This document shows positions 1-58,834 of a stretch of 64,000 nt of DNA, one piece after another. The position numbers and the translations under genes were made by a program. Origin of the DNA: Monoplex corrugatus (lineage: Eukaryota > Mollusca > Gastropoda > Littorinimorpha > Ranellidae); the NCBI GenBank assembly GCA_030674185.1, contig JAPXFY010000021.1, positions 67,072,876-67,136,875 of the forward strand. Reading direction: 5' to 3'. Each line of letters begins with the position of its first letter. The first letter of the stretch is position 1. The notes beneath the pieces were generated by a model that worked only from the letters and a program-made list of their open reading frames with translations, was not told where the DNA came from and searched no databases.

Positions 1-225
1 ACGGTAATGCAGTAATTGTGTTGCTTTTAGATTGAAATAAGCTGTAGAACATCGCGACGTGGGGTGTGCGTTGGAGAGAATCGGATTGACTGACGAGTAG
101 ACGACTGAAATTGATGACAGCTGAGCAAACCCAGGCGGCAACATCGCCTGTTATCTAGGTGTAAACGTGTCAGCATTTCAGTATATTAGCCAATAATCGT
201 ATGACCGCTTGCTTCACTTTTACCT

Positions 226-470
226 TTTGACTTCTGCATCCTGTCCACCACTCGCTCCAACATCCTTCGTTCATTCAACCATTGTCATGATTGTGATTGT
301 CGTCTATGATACTGTCACTATGCTAGCAAAGCAAAAACAACCTTTCGACTCCTTCACCTTATTTACCAGCGTCCTGCAGGAAGTTGGTGGATAGGATGAG
401 AGTCTAAGAGTTAAGTTCTTGCTGTTTTGTGGATAGAATGTGAGAGTCAAAAGGTTAGGGCCTAATACTG
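226..470. repeat. degenerate TTAA foldback repeat (piggyBac-type MITE family)
   Basis: Holds recognisable blocks of the family: a CTGCATCCTGTCCACCA-like arm, ATGCTAGCAAAGCAAAAAC, CCAGCGTCCTGCAGGAAG at the hairpin centre and the mirrored GTGGATAGGATGAGAGTC arm. It is more diverged than the copies further right. Confidence 0.6.
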
Positions 471-935
471 TAGGCCTAAGTGTAATAGACAAAATATGTA
501 GGTCTACTGTACTTGTATACTGATGGTAACAGTTGGACAATTTTTCCCCTGGTGCTGTGCAAGTGGCGACAAGTGTGTGTGCTAACACTGCTATGCTCGG
601 TGTGTGTGTGTACACCATGTCATGGATTGATTGTAATATTTTTTTCACTTATTGTGAAATTCTTAACATCCGTGTTATACAAGATGTTTACAAAGTACTG
701 TTTCCAGTTTAGACAATACCACTGTTAGACTTACCACTTCAGCAGTTCAGTTATTGTCCGTTGTTACAAATGGTGCAGGTCCAAGATATTCATAATATTG
801 CCATGTGAATTTATAAGCCTAATCATAATAGTTGTGTTTTTTCTCTCAGTATGTGTTGAAAAGGGATGGATGTTTCATACATCTGTAGACTTGTGGCATT
901 TACTGTGATTATTTTGAATCCATTCTCTGTGAGTG

Positions 936-951
936 TGAGAGAGAGAGAGAG

Positions 952-998
<47 letters not shown>
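936..998. repeat. (GA)n(GT)n microsatellite
   Basis: A run of GA dinucleotides passes directly into a run of GT dinucleotides. Confidence 0.95.
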
Positions 999-1000
<2 letters not shown>

Positions 1001-1693
1001 CATTTCCTAACTTTACCACATTCCTGATGTTACTACCTTCTTTACATTGGACCCCTAATAAAAGTTAATGGTGAATAAGAAAGATCCAAATTAATTAACG
1101 CTTACAAATACTAGCAAATCGGTAGGCTTTAGTGGTGGATATAATATGTTGTGGATGGTTTCACCTGCTGAGATGATGTTAATTTTGTGAATTAGGCCTG
1201 GGTGTTAAATTATGATAGATTTGTATAAAATTTTGTTTTTTGAGTTGATGTGAGAATGATACATGCCTCATATTATAATCCAGGTCCAGTGTATGCACTT
1301 TGAATTTCCATATATATGTGGATTAATAAAGGAATATTGAATGGAATTGAATTAAAAGTGATCTAAGCCAGTCAGATTTGCTTCTGGGATTTCTGTGACT
1401 TTCATTACTTGAGGCATTTTTACACATTTGACAATAGAGTTTTCTGAATTTAGGTAAAGTTAGTATATTTTACTACGTGATCACCATTTCCTGTATAACC
1501 AGTGTATCAAGACTTTAGCTTAGGGGGTCATGAAAATATGGTAACCTGATCAATTAGGAATTTGTTGTTTTTTTTTTGTATGAGAGAAAAATAAATAACT
1601 GCGCATGAGATGAAAAGTAGGATTTTGATGAGTAAAGAAGGAAGGAAAGGTTGGCATTTTTACTTTAGTTGTGTCTGCATAAATTTGTTCCAG

Positions 1694-24626
<22,933 letters not shown>

Positions 24627-25530
24627 TAATGGACACTGGCACAGACTGCAAGCGTCATTATTTGTCAGTGATACAGAAGCCCTGGACTTGGTGGGCAAAT
24701 AGTATATGTTACATTATGTATTTGGGGGAGGGGGTTGCAGGCTACTTGGACAAGTTTTGTGTAACTGAAATTTGATTGTTGGAGGATTGGGGGGGGGGGG
24801 GGGGGTGTTAATAGTTGCTCAGTTTTCAACAAAAAAAATCATCCTTGTATTCCCACTCCCTATCTCCCCCACCCCCTCCCTCTCAGTACACTTTCTGCTG
24901 TATAAATTTGCCAGTCAATTATGAAGGAGAATAATCTGCAGCCCCAGTACTATTTGCATTTGGATGTAGGGTGGGTATTAATACCTGGAATTGTGCAAGA
25001 CATGTGTTAGCCTTCTCCCTGTCCTTGATCTCTTAGTTATGAATGATTAGAGACTATTTCCATTTTATGGCTTTTTCTGAATAATGATGATCGACTGTGG
25101 AAACCTATCCTTTGATTATGGACAGCTAAGTCGTTGAATATGGAAAGCAAACTCTCACATCCCTCGTCTCTTAGCACCACTAGAAAATTACGAGTTCAGA
25201 AGTTTGTGCACTGTAATGATTTTATAGTAGTTCGTAAGTTGTTCAGTGTCGCTGCAGTTTGTACAACTGCTATAATCTTGTCCAGTTGTAAGTTGTACAG
25301 CGTTATCTTATTGAGTTTCAGGCAGTTTTGGTGACTTAACTGGAGGAGGGGTGGTGTCCATTTGTACTGTTTGAAATATGTGTAATTATTATGTATAAAG
25401 ATTGTCTTGAATACTTAAGAAGATTAGTGTCATTTGTTGTTCAGCCTATAGACAGTACACTGAAGAAAAGTAAAGTTCTATGTGAACATTGGTTCCAGTT
25501 TGTGCTCTTCATTTATGGATACGTGCGAGC
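24627..25530 (+). other. NKAP 3' UTR and downstream flank
   Basis: Unique sequence without protein-like frames, with a G run at 24789-24806 and a C/T-rich stretch after it. It probably contains the NKAP 3' UTR; the poly(A) site is not fixed. Confidence 0.5.
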
Positions 25531-25534
25531 ATAT

Positions 25535-25770
25535 CTCTTTGACGCCTGCACCCTATCTACCAGCTGAAAAAAATTAGCCCTTTGACTCTCTCACTGTATA
25601 CTTAACCTTTGACTCTCTCACTGTATCCACCATCTTAACCCTTTGACTCCCCCCACCCTGTCCACCAGCTTCTTGCAACCCGGTGGATAACATGAGGGAG
25701 TGGTCACCGTATCCACCACTTTCCTGCAGGGAGCTGGTGGGTAGGATGAGGGAATCAAAGGGTTAAGTTT
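25535..25770. repeat. TTAA foldback repeat, rearranged copies
   Basis: Several broken arms: CTTTGACTCTCTCACTGTAT twice, TTAACCCTTTGACTCCCCCC, then a hairpin with TTTCCTGCAGGGAGCTGGTG and the end GAATCAAAGGGTTAAG. Confidence 0.85.
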
Positions 25771-26019
25771 TTACTTTGCTATCATGAAATGGTTACTTGA
25801 TCCTGTGGTGAACACAACACACACAGTTATGTACCATAATGGAAAAAAAAGAAAGAAACAAAACAAACAAAAACAGAACTCCAAACCTAGGATGTTTGAA
25901 ATATCCGTAGGATTCTCTCTCTGAATGTCTCTCGCATACACACACATGTACATGTAAACACAAGAGTAACACACCAACATGGAATGTGTATATGTAGTAC
26001 ATTAGCAAGGCAAAACATA

Positions 26020-26780
26020 ACACGTACACACACACACACCACACAGAAAGGTAAAGATGACCGTCATCAGTTTGTAGCTACACACACACACACACATACA
26101 CACACAGGTAAAGATGACCGTCATCAGTTTGTAGCTATACACACACACACAGGTAAAGACGACTCATCAGTTTGTAGCTACACACACACACACACACCAC
26201 ACATACACAGAGAAAGGTAAAGATGACAGTCATCATTTTGTAGCTACCAGAGCCTGGAATTGCTAAGAAAAAAAAAAAGGAAACTTCTAGGGGGGTCCGG
26301 GGCATGCTCCCCCGGAAAATTTTTAAAATCAAGACTAAAATCTGGGCATTCTGGAGACAAATTTAAAGGCATCTAACACACTGAAAATCACAATAAATAT
26401 CAGTCAAAAGAGTATTTAATAAACATTGGGCACAAGATCAGGATCCATCATACACAGCAGATCGTTTCAGTATGTTCATACACAGACATATTCATCAAAA
26501 CTAGCTAGAAGGCTTATCCAAGTCAGAACGACTTTTAACGCGAAAAATATTTTTTTGCGCGATTTTCGATTTTGATTTCCGCGGAAATCCTCGTTTCCGT
26601 GACGAATTCCAGGCTCTGAGCTACACACACAACACATACACAGAGAAAGGTAAAGACGACAGTCATCATTTTGTAGCTACACACACACACACAGAAAGGT
26701 AAAGACGACAGTCATCATTTTGTAGCTACACAACACACACACACACACAGAAAGATAAAGACGACAGTCATCATTTTGTA

Positions 26781-26827
<47 letters not shown>

Positions 26828-26983
26828 GTAAAGACGACAGTCATCATTTTGTAGCCAACACACACACACACACACACATACACACACACACATACACAGA
26901 GAAAGGTAAAGATGACTGATCAGTTTGTAGCTACACCACACACACACACAGAGATAAAGATGACTCATCAGTTTGTAGCTACA

Positions 26984-27032
<49 letters not shown>

Positions 27033-27400
27033 TAAAGATGACTGTCGTCAGTTTGTAGCTACATACCAACACACACACACACAGATAAAGATGACTGTCG
27101 TCAGTTTGTAGCTACACACCACACACACACACACACACACACACAGAGAAAGATGACTGTCGTCAGTTTGTAGCTACAACCACACACACACACACACACA
27201 GAGATAAGATGACTGTCGTCAGTTTGTAGCTACACCACCACACACACACACACACAGAGATAAAGATGACTGTCGTCAGTTTGTAGCTACACACCACACA
27301 CACACACACACAACAAGATAAAGATGACTGTCGTCAGTTTGTAGCTACACACCACACACACACATGCACACAGAGAAAGGTAAAGAGACTGTCATCAGTT
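26020..27400. repeat. CA-rich satellite with GTAAAGATGACNGTCATCAG unit
   Basis: Units of about 45-75 bp: a variable CA run followed by GATAAAGATGACTGTCGTCA and GTTTGTAGCTACA. The GATGACTGTCGTCA part is near-palindromic. The array is interrupted by the MITE at 26248-26618. Confidence 0.95.
26248..26618. mobile_element. hAT-type MITE in the CA satellite
   Basis: Perfect 14 bp inverted repeat: CAGAGCCTGGAATT at 26248-26261 and AATTCCAGGCTCTG at 26605-26618. AGCTAC adjoins both ends (26242-26247, 26619-26624), probably part of the target duplication. Contains AGGGGGGTCCGGGGCATGCT, shared with the element at 40957-41463. No ORF. Confidence 0.88.
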
Positions 27401-28050
27401 TTCACCTTTAACATAAATGGATGGCCAAGATTCCCACAGTGAACAAAACACAACATTGCACAACTAAAACGAATACTTTATTTGTTCTTTGCGTAAAATC
27501 CAAACTAGTATTAACACTGTTCAATCATTCACACACGGAGCATGGAAGACAAAACTGAAAGTTGTCTTTGTTCTTTTTTCATTTGCCATCTGCATAGTCC
27601 AGCCACATTTGGCCATGAATGTGCCCCACCCCCCCTTTTTTTCAGCTCCAACTGCCATGGAGCTCGGTGGTTGGTCAAAATTATAGTTGTGAGGATAGAT
27701 CCCGGAGATAGGTTAATTCTTTCACAATGGCCAGTGCACAAGGTGGAAGCTCCCAGCTGCTGAGCTGTTGGCGTTTGTTTTTTTTCCCCAGCTGATGCAC
27801 CATTTTTACTGCTTTTTTATTTTATTTTACAGCTACTAAAGAATGATTAGTGGTAAAGTAGGCCTACTTGCTATTACCAGTAAGTTCAAAACGTGATATT
27901 TGTAGTCACATTATTTCAAAATCAGAATGTTCAAACTGCATGCGTTGTTATGACAAGAAGCATAAACCAGCTCGATAACTATGGAAGTTCAGAGGCACCT
28001 GTGAAACCCTCTCTCTTTCTTTTTCTCTCCCCCTCTCCTCTCCCCCTCAC
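27401..28050. other. intergenic stretch, nothing recognised
   Basis: Unique sequence with a C run near 27630 and a pyrimidine-rich stretch near 28010. Short open frames lack any family motif. Confidence 0.5.
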
Positions 28051-28054
28051 ACAC

Positions 28055-28255
28055 ATGGTTGGGGTGATGGAGTGAAAGGGTTAAGTTTTTCCACAGCTCA
28101 TGGACAGGCTGTGGGAGTGTAAGGGTTAATCATTTGACACCCTTACCTTACCTACCAGCTTCCTGCCATTATCAGCCATGGTGGCAAAGCAAGAACTTAA
28201 CCCTTTCAATCCCTCAACCTATTTGCTGGATCTGGCATGAAGCTGGTGGATAAAT
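28055..28255. repeat. TTAA foldback repeat, diverged copy
   Basis: GTGAAAGGGTTAAGTTTTTC, GTAAGGGTTAATCATTTGAC, ATGGTGGCAAAGCAAGAACT and TTAACCCTTTCAATCCCTCA are all present in shuffled order. Confidence 0.8.
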
Positions 28256-29455
28256 AAAATTATTTCAGTATTGATTTCACAGGTGGACAGATTACATTAT
28301 TTCAGTATTGATTTCCAGGTGGACAGATTACATTATTTCAGTATTAATTTCACTGGTGGACAGATAAGATTATTTCAGTATTGATTTCACAGGTGGACAG
28401 ATTACATTATTTCAGTATTAATTTCACTGGTGGACAGATAAGATTATTTCAGTATTGATTTCACAGGTGGACAGATAAGATTATTCAGTATTGATTCATT
28501 GGTGGACAGATTACATTATTTCAGTATTGATTTCACAGGTGGACAGATTAGATTATTTCAGTATTAATTTCACTGGTGGACAGATAAGATTATTTCAGTA
28601 TTGATTTCACTGGTGGACAGATAAGATTATTTCAGTATTAATTTCACTGGTGGACAGATAAGATTATTTCAGTATTGATTTCACTGGTGGACAGATAAGA
28701 TTATTTCAGTATTACTTTCACTGGTGGATAGATTACATTATTTCAGTATTAATTTCACCGGTGGACAGATTAGGCCTACATTATTTCAGTATTAATTTCA
28801 CTGGTGGACAGATAAGATTATTTCAGTATTGATTTCACAGGTGGACAGATTACATTATTTCAGTATTAATTTCACTGGTGGACAGATAAGATTATTTCAG
28901 TATTGATTTCACAGGTGTACTGATAAGATTATTTCAGTATTAATTTCACAGGTGGACAGATAAGATTATTTCAGTATTAATTTCACAGGTGGACAGATAA
29001 GATTATTTCAGTATTGATTTCATTGGTGGACAGATTACATTATTTCAGTATTGATTTCACAGGTGGACAGATTAGATTATTTCAGTATTAATTTCACTGG
29101 TGGACAGATAAGATTATTTCAGTATTGATTTCACTGGTGGACAGATAAGATTATTTCAGTATTAATTTCACTGGTGGACAGATAAGATTATTTCAGTATT
29201 GATTTCACTGGTGGACAGATAAGATTATTTCAGTATTAATTTCACAGGTGGACAGATAAGATTATTTCAGTATTACTTTCACTGGTGGATAGATTACATT
29301 ATTTCAGTATTAATTTCACCGGTGGACAGATTAGGCCTACATTATTTCAGTATTAATTTCACTGGCGGACAGACTAGATTATTTCAGTATTAATTTCACT
29401 GGTGGACAGATTTGATAATTTCAATACTGATTTCACTGGTAGACAGATAAAAATG
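28256..29455. repeat. 37 bp satellite with higher-order structure
   Basis: Unit ATTATTTCAGTATTAATTTC plus ACTGGTGGACAGATAAG, about 32 copies. Variant units recur in the same order about 561 bp apart (for example the ATTACTTTC unit at 28711 and 29272, followed in both by GATTAGGCCTACATT), so a block of 15 units was duplicated. Confidence 0.96.
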
Positions 29456-29759
29456 ATTTCGGTGTTAATTTGCTCTATCCTCGAGTTGCATGAGCTTTGA
29501 CAGTGCCTCCTTACAGGCTGACTTGCATCAACTCGTATTTGCCAACAAGAGTGGCATCTACTAGCAAAGTGCTGCAAGACTTTTTAAGCGTTATGGACAA
29601 AAATGTGTTATGTTAGATTTGTTACTAATTTTGTATTTTGGCAAAATGTGAAAGAATTTAAGCAAAAAAATGACATTGGTAGAACACATGCTGGTGAAAA
29701 CTGACTTCAAATTCAACATGTCACACACATGTACATCATGTTCACAGTCTTAACAAACA

Positions 29760-30576
29760 TTAACTCTTCGGAGACGTAACAGCGGATATTCCGCTGCATC
29801 AGGTCAAACCATTAGAGACGTGACAACGGACATTCCGCTGCATCAGGTCAAACCATTAGAGACGTGACAACGGACATTCCGCTGCAGCTGGCCAAACCAT
29901 TAGAGACGTGATAGCGGATATTCCGCTGCAGTTTTTAAAAATAGATACAAGTCGGTCACTGGTCTAGGGGAACTAACTACACATATAGGAACACTCTTTG
30001 GTATCTTCTGAAGTGTTTGTTACTTCCCTTGCATCGATTTTATCCCGATTAGTTACAGTTTTTGCCTTTATCCAAACCAACCGGAGTGACTGTCCTTGCA
30101 CCAAAATGGCGACATTTAGGCCTTCTTCTTCTTCAAAGGATCGTCATAATCACTTTGCTGCTTCACCTGTGTGAAAACAAAGCTGTGTTTGTTCTTTTAT
30201 ATCTTCTGGTCATACCAAGGACTTGTGATTACCTGGATTTCTGGATTACCTGGTCAAGAATGGGTGTTTCACTGACTTTATGTGTTGGATTACTGTCAAT
30301 CAAAATCTTCTTTCCCAGAGCCAAAACCCTACCCCATTTCACCTTCTAGGAAGGTAAGTAGAATAGATGTATTGTCCTTGTATGTAGCTTCAGCTCAAAG
30401 AGCGTAAATTGAATTTTATTTTGATATAAAATATGTTCTTGTGCTGTAAAATCTGTATTTTTGAGAATTTTTTGAAAAACCCCAAAATCGTGCGTCTCCA
30501 AGGGTTGTGGCAGGTCCCGTTGATCACGTCCACAGTGGTTGTGCGAGGCAACTGTATTACGTCTTCAAAGAGTTAA
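29760..30576 (+). mobile_element. TTAA-flanked piggyBac-type element
   Basis: TTAACTCTTCGGAGACGTAA at 29760-29779 and, inverted, TTACGTCTTCAAAGAGTTAA at 30557-30576 match at 18 of 20 positions; TTAA is at both outer ends. Inside the left end GACGTGACAACGGACATTCC occurs in three to four near-copies (about 29773-29935). ATGGCGACATTTAGGCCTTC opens a frame of only 22 codons, and no transposase domain is seen. Confidence 0.85.
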
Positions 30577-30884
30577 GCCTTAAAATAATAAGTAAAACGA
30601 CATGCTCATAAAAATTCAACATTAATCATTATCAAAAACAGCAAATTTGACATTCATGAACAATAGAGGTCTGTTTACAAGCAGTTACTGTATTGTACTG
30701 TAGTCTTAAAGAGTTAAGCCCAGGCCAGTACAAACACTAGGCAGTGACAGTACAATCATTCCACACACTACAATCATCCTTGTAGTAAGATCTGCCCAAG
30801 GAACTTTGGGCTAAAAGGAACCTTGTGCAAAAAGGACATGTTTTCCAAAATTGTCCTAGTATTGTTTTTTGCTATATTATAGTA

Positions 30885-31870
30885 GGCCCTTACTATGATT
30901 TCCTGTTTGTTCTAATATCTCAAATCTTTTTTGTGTAGCACTATGAATTCCTGGTCTGTTCTAGTATCACATATCTTTGTGTAGCATTATGATTTCATGT
31001 GTTCCAGTATCACATATCTTTGTGTAGCACTATGATTTCATGTGTTCTAGTATCACACATCTTTGTGTAGCACTATGGTTTCATGATGTGTTCTAGTATC
31101 ACATATCTTTGTGTAGCACTATGATTTCATGATCTGTTCTAGTATCGTATCTTTGTGTAGCACTATGATTTCATGATCTGTTCTAGCATCATATCTTTGT
31201 GTAGCACTATGATTTCATGGTCTTTTCTAGTATCACACATCTTTGTGTAGCAATATGGTTTCATGATCTGTTCTAGTATCATATCTTTGTGTGGCACTAT
31301 GATTTCGTGGTCTTTTCTAGTATCACATATCTTTGTGTCGCTTTATGATTCCGTGGTCTTTTCTAGTATCACATATCTTTGTGTAGCACTATGATTTTGT
31401 GATCTGTTCTAGTATCACATATCTTTGTGTAGCACTATGATTTCATGATCTGTCCTAGTATCACCAATCATTTTTGTGTTTTTATGGTTTTCTGATAAAA
31501 TATATATATGCTACTTCTAGTATCACAAATCTTTTCAATGTAGCACTGATTTCATGATCTGTTCTACTATCACATATCTTTTCAGTGTAGCACTATGATT
31601 TCATGATCTGTTCTACCATCACAAATCTTTTCAGTGCAGTACTATGAGTTCATGATCTGTTCTACCATCACAAATCTTTTCAGTGTAGTACTATGATTTC
31701 ATGATCTGTTCTACCATCACAAATCTTTTTTATGTAGCACTATGATTTCATGATCTGTTCTACTATGAAATCATTTCAGTATAGCTGTATGATTTCTTGA
31801 TCTGTTCACAAATGTTTTCAGTGTAGCACTATGATTTCCTGTTTGTTCTAGTATCACAAATCATTTTCAT
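30885..31870. repeat. 46 bp degenerate satellite
   Basis: Unit CACTATGATTTCATGATCTG followed by TTCTAGTATCACATATCTTT and GTGTAG, about 20 copies, with CTACCATCACAAATCTTTTC variants grouped in the right half. Confidence 0.94.
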
Positions 31871-32009
31871 GTAGAGCTATTCTCCAATCTCATTCAGACC
31901 TACAGCGCATTATTCATGATGATTTTTTGGTGTGTGGAGAGCTCAAACTTGTTCAGTGAACTGACTGCACCCTACTACGTTACAATCTTGTGTCTTTGGA
32001 TGGTGTGCA

Positions 32010-32275
32010 TACTTGGTGTTTCCATGTTTCCATAACCCAACCACTGACATGATTTACAGGATCTTTAACATGCGTATTTGATTTTCTGCATTCAGTCATG
32101 TATGAAAGGGATTTAGGCACCGGTACATCTGCACACACGTTGACCTAAGAGATCAGAAAAATCCCATTCCTTTCCCACCCCACTGAGGCATCCACAAGAA
32201 TCAGACCCAGGACTATCCAACTGGTAGACTTGAAACTTTCCCACTTGACTATAGCGCTCTCATCATTATATTACA
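32010..32275 (-). mobile_element. tRNA-derived SINE (copy 2 of the 23.7 kb family)
   Basis: On the - strand, TAGTCAAGTGGGAAAG (A-box-like) is followed about 30 bp on by CTGGGTCTGATTC (B-box-like), then the blocks shared with 23690-24010. Confidence 0.65.
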
Positions 32276-32449
32276 TTTTATAGGCACACCAAGACTTGTG
32301 AGTGATGATGTCTCCGCTATTAGTTGTTCCTATTTTGTAACAAAAACAACAGCCGCAAGAATGTCAAACTCGTTTCTATTCCATCGCCATAGGTGACGGT
32401 GGCAGGCACAAGTCTATTAACTTTCTGTCCAGCAGGAATAAATCTGAAG

Positions 32450-32700
32450 TCTAAAGGCCCCTCTATCTTACTGTTATTTTTGATTCAAGCCCAGCCTACA
32501 ACATAGAGCCATCTGTAACCATTTCAAAACAAACAATACTTCAACAGGGGGAAAAAGTACACATGTCAATGCATTTGCCCTCATAATCTAAGGAGATGCC
32601 CCTTGCACTGACCACTCTAACTTACCATACTGGGGATTAAAGAAAACAAACATGAATACAAATTTTAACAAAACTAAGGACACTAAAACAGATATAAAAA
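32450..32700 (-). mobile_element. dispersed repeat family X, copy 4
   Basis: Reverse complement of the family: CAAGCCCAGCCTACA, ATAGAGCCATCTGTAACCAT, TGACCACTCTAACTTACCAT and ACTAAGGACACTAAAAC appear in the expected reverse order. Confidence 0.7.
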
Positions 32701-32716
32701 CGGGTCTAAATTATCT

Positions 32717-32908
32717 TAACCCTTTCACTCCCGCACTCCGGTCACCAGCATCCTGCATTGCCAACCATGTTAGCAAAGCAAAAACTTAACCCTTTGATTC
32801 CCTCACCCTATCCACCAGCTTCCTGCAGGAAGCTGGTGGATAGGGTGAGGGAATCAAAGGGTTAAGTTTTTGTAGTTGGTAGATAGGGTGCGGGAGTCAA
32901 AGGGTTAA
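32717..32908. repeat. TTAA foldback repeat, best-preserved copy
   Basis: TTAACCCTTTCACTCCCGCA, ATGTTAGCAAAGCAAAAACT, then a near-perfect palindrome centred on CTTCCTGCAGGAAG (TTAACCCTTTGATTCCCTCA on the left, GGGAATCAAAGGGTTAAG on the right), then GTTGGTAGATAGGGTGCGGG and AGTCAAAGGGTTAA. About 192 bp in all. Confidence 0.93.
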
Positions 32909-32950
32909 TACCAAAGAAAATAAGAGGGAAGCAGGGAGAATTTTAAATAT

Positions 32951-33155
32951 CAACTAAGTAACATAACTCTTAAGAGTCATGGAGTTATCTCCCATGTAGA
33001 ATTTCTCAAACCCAACACAGTTTGCGCTACCCATTCTGCTAGCATAGACGCAGCCACAAAGCATAAAGTGGTAAGCTCAGAACATTCCGTGACTCAAGCA
33101 TAAAGTGGTAAGCTCAGAACATTCCGTGACTCTCAAGAGTTATGTTACTTAGTTG
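32951..33155. mobile_element. 205 bp foldback MITE
   Basis: CAACTAAGTAACATAACTCT at the left end has its complement AGAGTTATGTTACTTAGTTG at the right end; the match extends to about 29 bp with one mismatch. Inside, CATAAAGTGGTAAGCTCAGA is directly duplicated. Flanks TAAATAT and TAAATTAT may be an imperfect target duplication. Confidence 0.85.
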
Positions 33156-33439
33156 CTAAATTATCTTGTTTCGCCTAAAATGCACTCAATACAAGTAAGA
33201 GCAAGTACGTAATACTTTATTGAACACATACAGGTGAATGGACCAGCAAGGAAGAAAATGATAGCACACCGATTGTGACCATGGTTCTGTCTATTGATAA
33301 GCACAATTTTTTTTTCGTGCTGAAGGACTTTCAGCCTGCATATCTGTGAACACAGTATTTGTGACCACTGGTGCTTATCCCACCGCATGGCGTAAAGAGT
33401 TTACTTAAGAGCGATTCATCACACTAGGACTATTCTGTA

Positions 33440-33790
33440 TATGCTTGAATCAATCTGCCATCTGGCAGACTCCTTGAGCCTATGCAAAATCCTGTGCACA
33501 GCCAAGGTCTTGGAGGAGGTAGAATAGGACCTTTGAAGCACTGACAACACCAGAATGATCGGAGCATTAACCCTTTGACTCCTGAACCCTGTTCACCAGC
33601 ATCCTGCATTGTCAACCATGCTAGCCAAGCAAAAACTTAACCCTCCGACTTCCTCACCCTATCCAAGAGCTGCCTTCAAGGAAGCTGGTGTATAGGTTGA
33701 AGAAGTCAAAGGGTTAAGTTTCTGCAGTTGGTGAGAAGAGTGCGGGAGTCAAAGGGTTAAGATGGGGCAGCAAAGAGGCCAGTTTTCGTG
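33440..33790 (-). mobile_element. SINE-like repeat carrying the TTAA foldback
   Basis: On the - strand: TTTGCTGCCCCATC, then the foldback (33567-33762), then TGCTCCGATCATTCTGGTG and body blocks CCAAGACCTTGGC, GGATTTTGCATAGGCTC and CTGCCAGATGGCAGATTG. Same junctions as 21782-22175. Confidence 0.8.
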
Positions 33791-33924
33791 TTGTGAGCTG
33801 GTGCTGAACTCGGGACATCACGTTTTCAGTCAAAAGTTTAATCACAACAACCAGGCAGTCCTGCATAGCTAGAGGGATTGTTTTGCAGAAACATATGTTT
33901 CAGTGATTTGTCTTACTTCACTAG

Positions 33925-57906
<23,982 letters not shown>

Positions 57907-57939
57907 CTGAAACCAGAAAGCTCTCTTGTTGAAATGGAC

Positions 57940-58376
57940 CTCTCTCTCTCTCTCTCTCTCACTCTCTCATTTTTTCCCTTTAAACTTTTTTTTTTGTTTT
58001 TTTTTACGTTTTTGAATGCACAAACTCATTTACAATAATACACTGAACCCAACCTTGTATCACTTTGATCTTCCTAGGTCATGGTGTCCTTACTTCAGCT
58101 CTGTATACAGAAGCATCTTGGGTTGCAGTCATCCACCACACAGACAAATGTCCTGCCAATTGACACTAACATTTGATGAGTGGACTCTCTATATTTGACT
58201 AGTTCTCCAGAATTGGTGACTAAAAGGTTGCAGAGCAGTCAATAATAAAGATAGAGGTATAGTTTTACTTTTGCCATATTTTGAAAGCTAAAGCAATGTA
58301 GATTAAGGGAACATGAATTAAAAAGCTGGGTCTCATTTCGTTTTTTAGTAATTTACATAATAAATCGAAAATATAT
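57940..58376. other. intron sequence without recognised feature
   Basis: A CT microsatellite at 57940-57966 and T runs, then unique sequence. No exon or repeat was recognised. Confidence 0.5.
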
Positions 58377-58834
58377 CTTGGCGTTGCGTGCATCACGGTG
58401 TGACACCACATGGCTCAAAGTTCTGAAATATACAAAAATACAAAATAATTGCTGCATCTTGTGGTTGTTGGACAACAAAGGAACCAAACAAGATAGAAAA
58501 CACAAATGTAACATTTCATATTGTACAGATATAAGCACTTGAAAAGTGTGACACCGTGAGGTACGCGACGCCACTGTGAAAACATTTAAGATTGATCTCA
58601 GTTTGCACTATTTTGTAAGAGTCTGCATTATCATTATTTTAAATGATCAACAGCTATTGTGTGCATAAGAACCAGATATATTAAATTAATTTCTAGGCAA
58701 AAATCAAAAGTATCATGTTTTGTGTCACGTTTTCACATGTGACACCGCTGACATTACATGTGACACCGTGAGGTACATGACATATCTGAAAAAAATGTTT
58801 GTTCAACTTTATTTTTGAGAATATGTGCACTGAA

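Larger units (their letters stand above)
1..1693. other. 5' flank / first intron of NKAP, no coding exon recognised
   Basis: No protein-like open frame is visible. The stretch must contain the promoter and 5' UTR exon of NKAP if they lie in the window, because the first coding exon starts right after a splice acceptor (AG at 1692-1693). I could not fix the first exon or its donor. It also holds a degenerate copy of the TTAA foldback repeat (about 226-470) and a GA/GT microsatellite (936-998). Confidence 0.4.

Noticed and set aside
28256..29455. Regularly spaced short repeats resembling a CRISPR array (also 54893-56215 and 51960-52800)
   Set aside because: Units are continuous tandem copies with no unique spacers, and the DNA is clearly animal. 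They are satellites.
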